41,512 bases of DNA, from the NCBI GenBank assembly GCA_037147235.1, contig JBAWVO010000020.1, positions 1-41,512 on the forward strand, in the 5' to 3' direction. A program made the position numbers and the translations under genes. Numbering within the stretch: position 1 is the stretch's first letter; every line of letters begins with the position of its first letter. Below the pieces are notes generated by a model. The model ran no database searches, was not told the DNA's origin, and saw only the letters and a list, made by a program, of their open reading frames with translations. The DNA is from JANXQG01 sp037147235 (GTDB lineage: Bacteria; Planctomycetota; Planctomycetia; Pirellulales; Thermoguttaceae). Of this stretch, positions 23,305-30,515 are shown one piece after another.

Positions 23305-23811
23305 ATGTCCACCTCCTTAGTCGGCATCCTCATGGGCAGCGACAGCGACTGGCCAAAGATCAAAGCGGCAGCCGCGGCCCTGGCGGAATTTCATGTTCCT
23401 TATGAAGTCCATGTGATGAGTGCCCATCGCACGCCGGACCTCGTGCAACAATATGCCTCGACGGCCACCGCCCGAGGGCTGCGAGTGATTATCGCCGCGG
23501 CGGGCGGGGCGGCGCATCTGGCCGGAGTCGTCGCCGCACATACCGTGTTGCCGGTGATCGGAATTCCCGTCCCGACCGATCTGCAAGGCGGCCTCGATTC
23601 ACTGCTCTCGATGGTGCAAATGCCCGGCGACGTGCCGGTGGCCACCGTCGGCGTGGGTGGTGGTGGTGCCCGCAATGCCGGGCTCCTGGCCGTGCAGATG
23701 CTCGCCCTGGCCGATCCGGCCTTGCAAGAGAAGTATGCAGCCTACAAACAGGCTCTCGTGGAAAAGGTTCTGGCCAAAGACACCGCCCTGCAAGCAACGA
23801 TTAAATTATGA
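23305..23811 (+). CDS. purE: N5-carboxyaminoimidazole ribonucleotide mutase
   Basis: 168 residues matching class I PurE: VGILMGSDSDWPKI (phosphate-binding), VMSAHRTPDLVQQYA, VIIAAAGGAAHLAGVVAAHTVLPVIGIPV and GLDSLLSMVQMPGDVPVATVGVG. It converts N5-CAIR to CAIR in purine synthesis. The ATG at 23305 is chosen because the family starts a few residues before GSDSDW. purK is not adjacent. Its TGA overlaps the mtnA ATG as ATGA, so the two are probably coupled. Confidence 0.96.
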   Translation: MSTSLVGILMGSDSDWPKIKAAAAALAEFHVPYEVHVMSAHRTPDLVQQYASTATARGLRVIIAAAGGAAHLAGVVAAHTVLPVIGIPVPTDLQGGLDSLLSMVQMPGDVPVATVGVGGGGARNAGLLAVQMLALADPALQEKYAAYKQALVEKVLAKDTALQATIKL

Positions 23812-24857
23812 AAAAAACAGAAACGCTTCAATGGATCGGCGGCCTGGACGGCCACTTGCGGATGATCGACCAGACGCGACTGCCGGTCGAGTTGGTCGAG
23901 ATCGATTGTCACGACGTGGAAACGGCCTGGGAAGCGATCAAGATGCTACGAGTTCGCGGGGCACCTGCCATCGGCATCGCCGCGGCCTACGGTGTCTGCC
24001 TGGGCCTGCAAACTGCGGACGGACAGGACGAAACCGCTTTCTTCCGGCGATTGGAACAGGCTGCCGCCTACCTGGCCACGAGCCGACCGACGGCCGTCAA
24101 TCTCTTCTGGGCACTCGATCGCATGAAAGCGGCAGGTAATAAACTTCGCGGTCGAGCGGTCGCGGAAATCGCCGCCAGTTTGCTGCAAGAGGCCAAGGCG
24201 ATCCACGAAGAAGATCGCGCCATGTGCCGATCCATCGGTGAGCATGGGGCAAAGTTATTGATCAACGGCCAAGGCGTTCTTACGCACTGCAACGCCGGCG
24301 GGCTGGCGACAGCCGAGTATGGTACCGCGCTAGCCGTCTTCTTCATGGCTGCGGAGCAGGGCAAACGGCTGAGCATCTTTGCCGACGAAACTCGGCCGCT
24401 CTTGCAAGGCGCGCGGTTGACTGCATGGGAACTTCAGAACGCCGGCCTCGATGTGACCTTGATCTGCGACTCGATGGCGGCCCAGGTGATGCGAGAAGGC
24501 CGGATCCAGGCCGTGATCACGGGTGCCGATCGGATTGCGGCGAACGGCGACTCGGCCAACAAGATCGGCACCTATGGCGTCGCCGTGCTGGCTGCCGCGC
24601 ACAAGATCCCGTTCTACATTGCCGCGCCCACGAGTACATTTGATCTCTCGATTGCCAGCGGTGCCGAGATCCCCATCGAGCAACGTGACGCCCGCGAGAT
24701 CACGCATGGTTTCGGCCGGCAGACCGCTCCGGACGGCGTGAAGGTTTATAATCCGGCCTTTGACGTCACGCCCGCCGAGTTAATCGCCGCCATCATCTGC
24801 GAGCGCGGCATAATCCGGCCCGTAACCCGCGAGGCAATTGCCGCGATGGTGGGTTAA
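23808..24857 (+). CDS. mtnA: S-methyl-5-thioribose-1-phosphate isomerase
   Basis: 349 residues matching MtnA of the methionine salvage pathway, an eIF2B-like isomerase: VRGAPAIGIAAAYGVCLG, PTAVNLFWALDRM, ILTHCNAGGLATAEYGTAL (active-site Cys), ICDSMAAQVM, ITGADRIAANGDSANKIGTY (catalytic Asp in GADRI) and FYIAAPTSTFD. It turns methylthioribose-1-phosphate into methylthioribulose-1-phosphate. Coupling to purE links it to purine/methylthioadenosine metabolism. Other salvage genes are not in the window. Confidence 0.96.
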   Translation: MKKTETLQWIGGLDGHLRMIDQTRLPVELVEIDCHDVETAWEAIKMLRVRGAPAIGIAAAYGVCLGLQTADGQDETAFFRRLEQAAAYLATSRPTAVNLFWALDRMKAAGNKLRGRAVAEIAASLLQEAKAIHEEDRAMCRSIGEHGAKLLINGQGVLTHCNAGGLATAEYGTALAVFFMAAEQGKRLSIFADETRPLLQGARLTAWELQNAGLDVTLICDSMAAQVMREGRIQAVITGADRIAANGDSANKIGTYGVAVLAAAHKIPFYIAAPTSTFDLSIASGAEIPIEQRDAREITHGFGRQTAPDGVKVYNPAFDVTPAELIAAIICERGIIRPVTREAIAAMVG

Positions 24858-25073
24858 GAGTTCCGTATTCCTCGATAATTTTAGCAATTTTCGTTTTTCG
24901 GCCGCCTTTTCTTGGTTCTGCCCCTTGCCTGAAAAATTTGGCACCGTAACATAAACAAGATGGATTGGGCCTTTGATGATTTTCGCACCACCACAAGATC
25001 AATGCCCAAATTTGCATTGGGGGGGCAATAGCCTCCAAGCGAAAAACTGCAAGCCCGAAGAGGAACGCAGAAA

Positions 25074-25799
25074 ATGGAACGACGTGAATTCTTGTCCGGA
25101 TCCTTGGCTGCCGGTGTGGGAGTGGTTCTGGGGGGTATCGCTCTGAAAGGCCAGGCAAACGATCAACCAAAACTCCTAGCACAACGACGAAAAGGAAATT
25201 TCAAAATGAGTTTCAAGCAACCCGAATTGCCTTACGCCTTGGGCGCATTGCAGCCCTTTCTGCATGAAGAGCAGATGAACTACCATTACAATAAACACCA
25301 AGCTGCCTATTTTGCCAAGCTGAATACGCTGCTAGAAGGCAAGCCGGAGGCCAATGCCCCGTTGACGGACGTGATTGTTGCCGCGGCAGCCGGTCCGGTA
25401 TTCAATAACGCCGCTCAGGCATGGAATCACGATTTCTTCTGGCACTGCATGTCACCCACTGGCGGCGGCGACCCACAGGGCGACATGCTGAAGGCCATCG
25501 ATCGCGATTTTGGCGGCTACGACAAGTTCAAGCAGGTATTTTCCGAGAAGGCCGCGAATTTGTTTGGTTCCGGCTGGGCTTGGCTGGCAGTTGACAAGCT
25601 GGGTAAGCTGGAGATCATGGCCCTGAGCAATGCCGACACACCGCTGAAGCACGATCGCAAGCCGATCCTTGCGCTCGATGTCTGGGAACACGCTTACTAT
25701 ATCGATTACCGCAACTTGCGGCCGAAATTCATTGAGGGCTTTTGGACAAAAATCAATTGGGATTTCGCTGCGAAGAACCTGGAGGGTTCGACGAAATAG
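25074..25799 (+). CDS. sodB: Fe-type superoxide dismutase with a Tat-like leader
   Basis: 241 residues. The first 30 (ERREFLSGSLAAGVGVVLGGIALKGQAND) form a twin-arginine leader, so the enzyme can be exported folded with its metal. The SOD domain from about residue 46 carries the expected ligands: His64 (FLHEEQMNYHYNKH region), His119 (AAQAWNHDFFWH), Asp202 and His206 (LDVWEHAYYIDY). AAQ-x-WNH-x-F-x-W points to the Fe type, although Mn use cannot be excluded. Both the ATG at 25074 (AGGAA upstream) and an in-frame ATG at 25206 (AAAGGAAATTTCAAA upstream) have good ribosome sites; the second would give a leaderless cytoplasmic enzyme. A terminator follows at 25831. Confidence 0.93.
   Translation: MERREFLSGSLAAGVGVVLGGIALKGQANDQPKLLAQRRKGNFKMSFKQPELPYALGALQPFLHEEQMNYHYNKHQAAYFAKLNTLLEGKPEANAPLTDVIVAAAAGPVFNNAAQAWNHDFFWHCMSPTGGGDPQGDMLKAIDRDFGGYDKFKQVFSEKAANLFGSGWAWLAVDKLGKLEIMALSNADTPLKHDRKPILALDVWEHAYYIDYRNLRPKFIEGFWTKINWDFAAKNLEGSTK
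25190..25208 (+). promoter_or_regulatory. Internal ribosome site and start of a leaderless SOD
   Basis: AAAAGGAAATTTCAAA precedes the in-frame ATG at 25206. The protein from here starts MSFKQPELPYALGALQP, the usual N-terminus of cytoplasmic Fe-SODs. The spacing is near ideal (nine bases after AGGA). Use of this start is inference. Confidence 0.55.
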
Positions 25800-25830
25800 T
25801 TTGTTCTGATTTAGCCTGAAACTTAAGGAA

Positions 25831-25860
25831 GCCGCATCTCCCGGAGCTGCGGCTTTTTCT
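25831..25860 (+). terminator. Intrinsic terminator after sodB
   Basis: AGCCGCA and TGCGGCT pair around TCTCCCGGAGC, followed by TTTTT. It lies 32 bases after the sodB stop. Confidence 0.8.
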
Positions 25861-25872
25861 AGGGACTAGCGC

Positions 25873-25905
25873 AAAAAAAGAGCCGAACCTGAAAACAGGT
25901 TCGGC
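25873..25905 (-). terminator. Intrinsic terminator for the Cys-rich gene
   Basis: On the minus strand GCCGAACCTG, TTTT loop, CAGGTTCGGC, followed by T-rich sequence (the plus strand has seven A's at 25873-25879). It is 120 bases beyond the stop of the gene at 26025. Confidence 0.78.
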
Positions 25906-26024
25906 GTGGTTTATTTCGGACATATCGGCCTGACTAACAGGGCAAGTCGAGGCCGGACTTGGGTCTCTCCCAGGGCACCACCTGCTGAAAAACCAGCGGA
26001 TGGTGCCTGGGCCCTGGTCCAGGT

Positions 26025-26804
26025 TTACTTCTTGGGAGCGGGTGGCGGTGGCGGAGCCATCGGAGCCATCGGAGCCGAAGCGGCAGCCGAGGGCGAAGTC
26101 ACGGCAGCACCGGCGGCAGGTGCCGGCAAACCCGCACAACCGCAAGCAGCGGGAGCGCAGGCATTGCAAGCCTTCTCTGCCTTGCAGCAGCGACGCTCGC
26201 GGTTGTGACGCGGGCGGCAGCTCGCCGGAGCACAAGGCTCGCAGGAAGCAACCGGAGCGGCACAACAAGCAACCGGAGCGCAAGCAACCGGAGCGGCACA
26301 AGCAGCCGGGGCGCAGCTATCAACTGCACAGCGGCGCTGATGACGCGGGTGGCAGCTCTTCGGAGCGCACGGATCGCAAGCACACGGGGCGCAAGCCACC
26401 GGAGCGGCACAAGCGGCCGGGGCGCAGCTATCAGCTGCACAGCGGCGCTGGTGACGCGGGCGGCAGTTCTTCGGAGCGCACGGATCGCAAGCGCACGGAG
26501 CGCAAGCCACCGGGGCGCAAGCTACCGGAGCCGCACAGGCGGCCGGGGCGCATGGTGCCGGGGCACACGAGGGTGCCGAGCAGCAACTCTTTTGGCTACG
26601 AGCCTTCAGACGCTCCATGAGCTTCGGTTTGCAGCTCGCCGGAGCAGATTCACAACAAGCGGCCGGGGCCGCACAAGCGGCCGGAGCCGCACAACAGGCC
26701 GGCGCGCAGGCATTGCCCGCCACCGCCAAATTGGCGCCGCCCATCAGGACGAAGCCGAGCACCGCGACAAACAAGACGGCGCAAAGAACACAGGTACGAT
26801 TCAT
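26025..26804 (-). CDS. Exported alanine/cysteine-rich tandem-repeat protein
   Basis: 259 residues with a very strong AGGAGG ribosome site. Signal peptide: MNRTCVLCAVLFVAVLGFVLMGGANLAVAG. The mature part has about 41 cysteines, mostly as CAPAACAAPVAC and CACDPCAPK phrases. A 37-residue unit (SCAPAACAAPVACAPCACDP then CAPKSCHPRHQRRCAVD) repeats with a DNA period of 111 bases. PRHQRRC/PRHNRERRC basic-histidine boxes punctuate each unit. The C-terminus is Ala/Pro-rich and ends PPPPPAPKK. Cys-rich repeat proteins are common in planctomycetes and may form disulfide-crosslinked envelope layers or bind metals; which is unknown. The GC-rich tandem DNA produces long false frames on the other strand. 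Confidence 0.85.
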   Translation of the reverse strand: MNRTCVLCAVLFVAVLGFVLMGGANLAVAGNACAPACCAAPAACAAPAACCESAPASCKPKLMERLKARSQKSCCSAPSCAPAPCAPAACAAPVACAPVACAPCACDPCAPKNCRPRHQRRCAADSCAPAACAAPVACAPCACDPCAPKSCHPRHQRRCAVDSCAPAACAAPVACAPVACCAAPVASCEPCAPASCRPRHNRERRCCKAEKACNACAPAACGCAGLPAPAAGAAVTSPSAAASAPMAPMAPPPPPAPKK

Positions 26805-27148
26805 TCGAGAAACCTCCTAGGTAACAGGTACTGTAGCGTTTAAACACACTCTAACGCCGTCACTGGTTCTTTAGTCTCCGGCCCTGACGGCTTCAACCGG
26901 AAACAAACAGTCGTTCTCGCTGTGACCCAAAACTCCCACCGGCTCCTGCTGCCCTGTCAAGCGGCAAACCGATCAAACTCTTGGTTTCAAAAACACAGCA
27001 TCCGAACAATAAGCTAGCATAGCTGCCACAAATGTCAACCGGGTAGACCGCGGAAAATAACCGCCCTGGGTCAACTCGGATGTCTGGGGGCACTTTAACA
27101 TAGTTACGAAGTTTACACTGTGTTTTGTATTCTACAAGTACCCTCCAA
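26805..27148. other. Upstream region of the Cys-rich gene
   Basis: No gene is supported in this stretch. It should contain the promoter of the strongly expressed-looking minus-strand Cys-rich gene. I could not assign hexamers with confidence. It ends at the terminator at 27149-27184. Confidence 0.45.
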
Positions 27149-27184
27149 CAAAAAAAAGAGGCTTCCTACCGGGAAAGCCTCTCT
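27149..27184 (-). terminator. Intrinsic terminator downstream of the lipoprotein gene
   Basis: On the minus strand AGAGGCTTTCC pairs with GGAAGCCTCT around a CGGTA-type loop, followed by an eight-T run (plus-strand A's before 27157). It is about 140 bases after the stop at 27326; the intervening AT-rich sequence holds no gene that I can support. Confidence 0.78.
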
Positions 27185-27325
27185 AACAAAACATCTAAGT
27201 TATTTGCTAATAAGCGTTTATGACTCGCTCAATAATCTTTTCACTAAAGAAAAATGTTTCTCCTACTCCCATGATTAGAGGGGTAGACACCCTTGGCTCT
27301 AGGACTTTTGCTCCACTTGGGTCGT

Positions 27326-27964
27326 TTAGCGACGAAAAGCGTCTTGAGGTTTTTTTTCCGCTTGGAACGAATCTTTGTCGCCAGAAGAGGGGGTCGGCTC
27401 CTGCTTTGCGCGACGATTTATCTCTTCTTTCAGCCAGCTCTGCTTCTTTGCCATGTCGTCCGGGTCTTCAAAACTCAGAAGCAGCGGATCTTCACCCTCG
27501 AAAACATAGGCAGCAAAACCAGCCACGCGCCAGCCCTCCGGTTCCAGGCGGCAAACCCAGGTGGCCTTGTCCGTCCGTGCCTTGCCCGTTTCATCCAAAT
27601 CGACCCATTTGGTTGGCACGTGGGCAATATCATGTTCTACCGTGGGATACAGTGTATCTTCAGTTTCAATCTTCGCACTATCATTCGCCGCGGGAGCAAC
27701 ACAACGACCGGTTTCTTCAGCCTTCTGGCGAGCGACTTTCGTGAGCAACTTCGTCGCCGCGTCGTTATCTCCTTTGCGAATCGCCTCAAGAAAACGGGTA
27801 ACCACCACTTTCGCATCTTGTGTTGGTGGGGTGTCCTGTGCTGCACCGACCGGGTTCGTCACAGCAATTGACGTGGCCTGCGTGGTTCCATTTTCCGTGG
27901 TCTTACTGCAACCCAAGGCCAAGGCCAGCGCAGCCAATCCCAAAATACTCGACTTCCAAAACAT
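27326..27964 (-). CDS. Lipoprotein of unknown function
   Basis: 212 residues from the ATG at 27964 (AAGGAG upstream). MFWKSSILGLAALALALGCSKTTENG has a lipobox (LALGC), so it should be lipidated at Cys18. The central part (DAKVVVTRFLEAIRKGDNDAATKLLTKVARQKAEETG) resembles the helical start of NTF2/DUF4878-like domains, followed by beta-rich HVPTKWVDLDETGKARTDKATWVCRLEPEGWRVAGFAAYV. The tail is Lys/Glu-rich. I do not recognise a specific family. Confidence 0.78.
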   Translation of the reverse strand: MFWKSSILGLAALALALGCSKTTENGTTQATSIAVTNPVGAAQDTPPTQDAKVVVTRFLEAIRKGDNDAATKLLTKVARQKAEETGRCVAPAANDSAKIETEDTLYPTVEHDIAHVPTKWVDLDETGKARTDKATWVCRLEPEGWRVAGFAAYVFEGEDPLLLSFEDPDDMAKKQSWLKEEINRRAKQEPTPSSGDKDSFQAEKKPQDAFRR

Positions 27965-28072
27965 ACTATTTCTCCTTGCACAATCTCCGGTTAGCGGCAA
28001 CTGAATAAGAAACTTGCGCGGAGTTTCGCAAGATTCCTTTCCTAGGTCAAGGTCAAGATGCAAGAAGCCCTG

Positions 28073-28135
28073 CGTAAAACGGAATTCATTCCGTTCACCC
28101 GAAAAAATAAAGCAACGGAATAAATTCCGTTCTAC
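28073..28135. repeat. ACGGAATTCATTCCGTT palindrome, full copy
   Basis: CGTAAAACGGAATTCATTCC and the facing AACGGAATAAATTCCGTTCTA form nested hairpins. The same architecture occurs at 34871-34938. It lies in the divergent gap between the lipoprotein and miaA. Confidence 0.85.
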
Positions 28136-28240
28136 CAAGGATGCTGAAAAAGGCCCCCAACTCGCCAGTCGGGCTTTCCCATTCCCCCTTCATCCCTTAT
28201 TCTTCACTTTGCTTCCCACTTCTCACTTCCCACTTCTTCC

Positions 28241-29188
28241 ATGGCACTCGTTTCTCACGCTTGGTTTCTCACCGGTCCAACCGCCGTCGGAAAAACGGCC
28301 GTCGGACTAGCACTCGCCGAGAAAATGGATGCGGAAATCATTTCCATGGACTCCATGGCGATCTATCGGAGCATGGATATTGGGACGGCAAAACCGACGG
28401 TCGAAGAGCAAAAGCGAGTACGCCATCACTTAATCGATACCGTCGCACCCCATGAGGATTTCAGTCTGGCCAAATACCTAGGCTCGGCCCAGGAAATTGC
28501 CGAGGAAATCAGTTCCCGAGGACGGCAGGTGCTGTTCTTGGGTGGGACTCCACTCTACCTTAAAGGACTGTTGCGGGGGATTTTTGAAGGGCCACCCGCG
28601 GACTGGGAATTTCGTGGGGCCCTCATGAAAAAGTCCGAGTCGAACGAGCCAGGCTGGCTGCACGACCAGTTGAAATCGGTCGATCCCCCAACGGCGGCCC
28701 GGTTGCACGCCAACGACATCCGGCGGATCATCCGTGCGCTGGAGGTCTTTGAAAGAACCGGCCGCCCCATTAGCGAATTGCAGCAGCAGTTCGAGCGGGG
28801 GATGCCCGCCGAGGCCTGCCGAGTGTTTGTCCTCGACCGACCGAAGGAAGAATTGCAAGCCCGCATCGACCGTCGTGTGGAATCCATGTTCTCCGCCGGA
28901 CTGGTCGACGAGGTCCGCCGCCTCCTCGCCGATCCACGTGGGCTGAGCAAAACGGCTCGCCAGGCGGTTGGTTACGCCGAGGTTATCGATTATTACGGCG
29001 AAAAGCACGATCTGGCTGCAACGGTGGATCGGGTAAAAATGCATACCCGCCAGCTTGCCAAACGCCAAGCAACTTGGTTCCGCAGCCTCAGCGAATGCCG
29101 ATTCGTGAATATCGAGACGGACTGCCCCCCCGAGACCGTGGCCGAACAGATTTTGGCTCTTCCGGTTCTAGGTGCGGAACGCGAATAA
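28241..29188 (+). CDS. miaA: tRNA dimethylallyltransferase
   Basis: 315 residues matching MiaA, which prenylates A37 of tRNAs reading UNN codons: P-loop LTGPTAVGKTAVGLALAE (about 10-27), IISMDSMAIYRSMDIGTAKPT (catalytic Asp), HHLIDTVAPHEDFSLAKY, VLFLGGTPLYLKGLLRGIFEGPPAD, RRIIRALEVFERTGRPIS and KRQATWFRS. No Shine-Dalgarno is visible; the 40 bases before the ATG are pyrimidine-rich (TTCCCACTTCTCACTTCCC). The last ten or so residues (LPVLGAERE) and the stop are encoded by the end of a dispersed repeat beginning at 29155. Confidence 0.96.
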   Translation: MALVSHAWFLTGPTAVGKTAVGLALAEKMDAEIISMDSMAIYRSMDIGTAKPTVEEQKRVRHHLIDTVAPHEDFSLAKYLGSAQEIAEEISSRGRQVLFLGGTPLYLKGLLRGIFEGPPADWEFRGALMKKSESNEPGWLHDQLKSVDPPTAARLHANDIRRIIRALEVFERTGRPISELQQQFERGMPAEACRVFVLDRPKEELQARIDRRVESMFSAGLVDEVRRLLADPRGLSKTARQAVGYAEVIDYYGEKHDLAATVDRVKMHTRQLAKRQATWFRSLSECRFVNIETDCPPETVAEQILALPVLGAERE

Positions 29189-29375
29189 TTGATAATTGTA
29201 GGGTGGGGAGAGCGCAGCGAGCCCCATACGAACGAACTTAAGGAATTTGGTATCATTGTCCAATTTGGGATCTCCGTATCCCGAAGAGGGATTATGTCCT
29301 CTGGCCCAGGGTAGCCGCTGCGCGACAACCCTGGGCTAGGGGACATAACGCCGTTGGCGTAGGGAATGAATGGGC
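29155..29375 (+). repeat. Composite dispersed repeat overlapping the miaA 3' end
   Basis: Begins GGCTCTTCCGGTTCTAGGTG inside miaA, continues through GTAGGGTGGGGAGAGCGCAG, TTAAGGAATTTGGTATCATTG, CAATTTGGGATCTCCGTATC and a CCCAGGGTAGCCGCTGCGCG hairpin, then GGGACATAACGCCGTTGGCG. The same order occurs inverted at 19540-19170. It contains a local seven-base duplication (ATAATTGATAATTG). The region to 29510 has no gene. Confidence 0.85.
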
Positions 29376-29510
29376 GCGGGTTCCCAGGGTGGGCTTCGAG
29401 GCACCGGACACATTGTGGAGCGGGACGTGTGAATCCCCTAAGTTGGTTCGTATGGGGACGAGCGCAGCGATCCCCACCATTTTCCCCAATCGCTATATCT
29501 CCCGAACACG

Positions 29511-30497
29511 TCACATGCTGACTTCCGTACCCAAACCCAGCGTGTCGGCGCACTCGAGGACTTGTGCTGCGATCGCTGCGTCCTGGATGGCGTTTCCCAC
29601 CGACTTGAAGAGCGTGATTTCCGTGTCGCTGCATCGTCCCGGCTTTTCACCGGCGGCAATCTCACCGATTTCGGCGTAAATGTGGTCCGGCGTGATCAGC
29701 CCCTGTTTCAGCGGGATGACAATATCGCCGGCTTCCGACAGACAAGCTTCGCGTTGATCCACCACGACCCTGGCAGCGCACACGGTGTCCTCGGGGATTT
29801 CACGTTCATCCGGTTTATAGGCACCCAGGGCATTGATGTGCGTCCCAGGTTTCACGTTCTTATGTGCGAAGACCGGCGATGGCCATGTGGTCACCGTGCA
29901 GACGACGTCAGCATGAAGCAACTGAGACGGCGAGTCGGCAGCGATCAGGGTAATCGACAGTTTCTCTCCCATTTCACGGCAGAAAGCCACCGCGCGGTCG
30001 AGGTCTCGATCGAAGACATAGACCTTGCCAATCGGCCGAACGGCACACAACGCTTCCAGTTGCACGCGGCCTTGAACACCGGCTCCAAAGATGGCCGCCA
30101 CCTTCGCTTCGGGGCGGGCCAGCAGATCGGTTGCCAGAGCCGAGGCGGCCGCAGTACGGATTGCGGTCAGACGTTCCCCATCCATGACCGCGATCGTGCA
30201 TCCGGTGCGAGCATCGTTGACCATCACCGTTGCATGGATCAGGGGCAACCCGCCGGCCAAATTGTTCTTGAACAGCGACACGACTTTGACCACAAGCACC
30301 TCGCGAGCAGGAAAGTAGACCGGCATGTACAGCACCGTTCCCTCGCGAGAGGTCACGTCGATCTTCGTGCGCAGCGGAACGCATACTTGATGGGACGAGA
30401 GTTGGATAAATGCCTCGCGTACCAGCGGGATGGCCTCTTTCACGGAAACGGCCCGTCCGACATCTTCTGCGGAAAAAAACCGCAACATTTGTGACAT
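29511..30497 (-). CDS. Ornithine cyclodeaminase/mu-crystallin family protein
   Basis: 328 residues matching the OCD/mu-crystallin family, NAD(P)-dependent enzymes that include ornithine cyclodeaminase, ketimine reductase and alanine dehydrogenase forms. Visible: FSAEDVGRAVSVKEAIPLVREAF (N-terminus), LPLIHATVMVNDARTGCTIAVMDGERLTAIRTAAASALATDLLA, the Rossmann motif VAAIFGAGVQGRVQLEAL, GTHINALGAYKPDEREIP and the C-terminal ITLFKSVGNAIQDAAIAAQV. The exact reaction cannot be assigned. It lies 18 bases downstream of the OPT transporter stop, so the two are probably co-transcribed, suggesting amino-acid or peptide use. Confidence 0.92.
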   Translation of the reverse strand: MSQMLRFFSAEDVGRAVSVKEAIPLVREAFIQLSSHQVCVPLRTKIDVTSREGTVLYMPVYFPAREVLVVKVVSLFKNNLAGGLPLIHATVMVNDARTGCTIAVMDGERLTAIRTAAASALATDLLARPEAKVAAIFGAGVQGRVQLEALCAVRPIGKVYVFDRDLDRAVAFCREMGEKLSITLIAADSPSQLLHADVVCTVTTWPSPVFAHKNVKPGTHINALGAYKPDEREIPEDTVCAARVVVDQREACLSEAGDIVIPLKQGLITPDHIYAEIGEIAAGEKPGRCSDTEITLFKSVGNAIQDAAIAAQVLECADTLGLGTEVSM

Positions 30498-30515
30498 AGT
30501 TTGCCTTTCGCTAAA

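Noticed and set aside
26200..26560. Possible CRISPR array from the regular repeats
   Set aside because: The period is 111 bases and in frame with a protein repeat; the repeats are contiguous, with no unique spacers and no cas genes.
26205..26843. 212-residue Arg/Ser-rich plus-strand frame
   Set aside because: It is a product of the GC-rich tandem repeat of the Cys-rich gene on the other strand, which has a signal peptide and a strong ribosome site.
29562..30494. 310-residue plus-strand frame
   Set aside because: It is antisense to the ornithine cyclodeaminase-family gene, which has a clear Rossmann motif.
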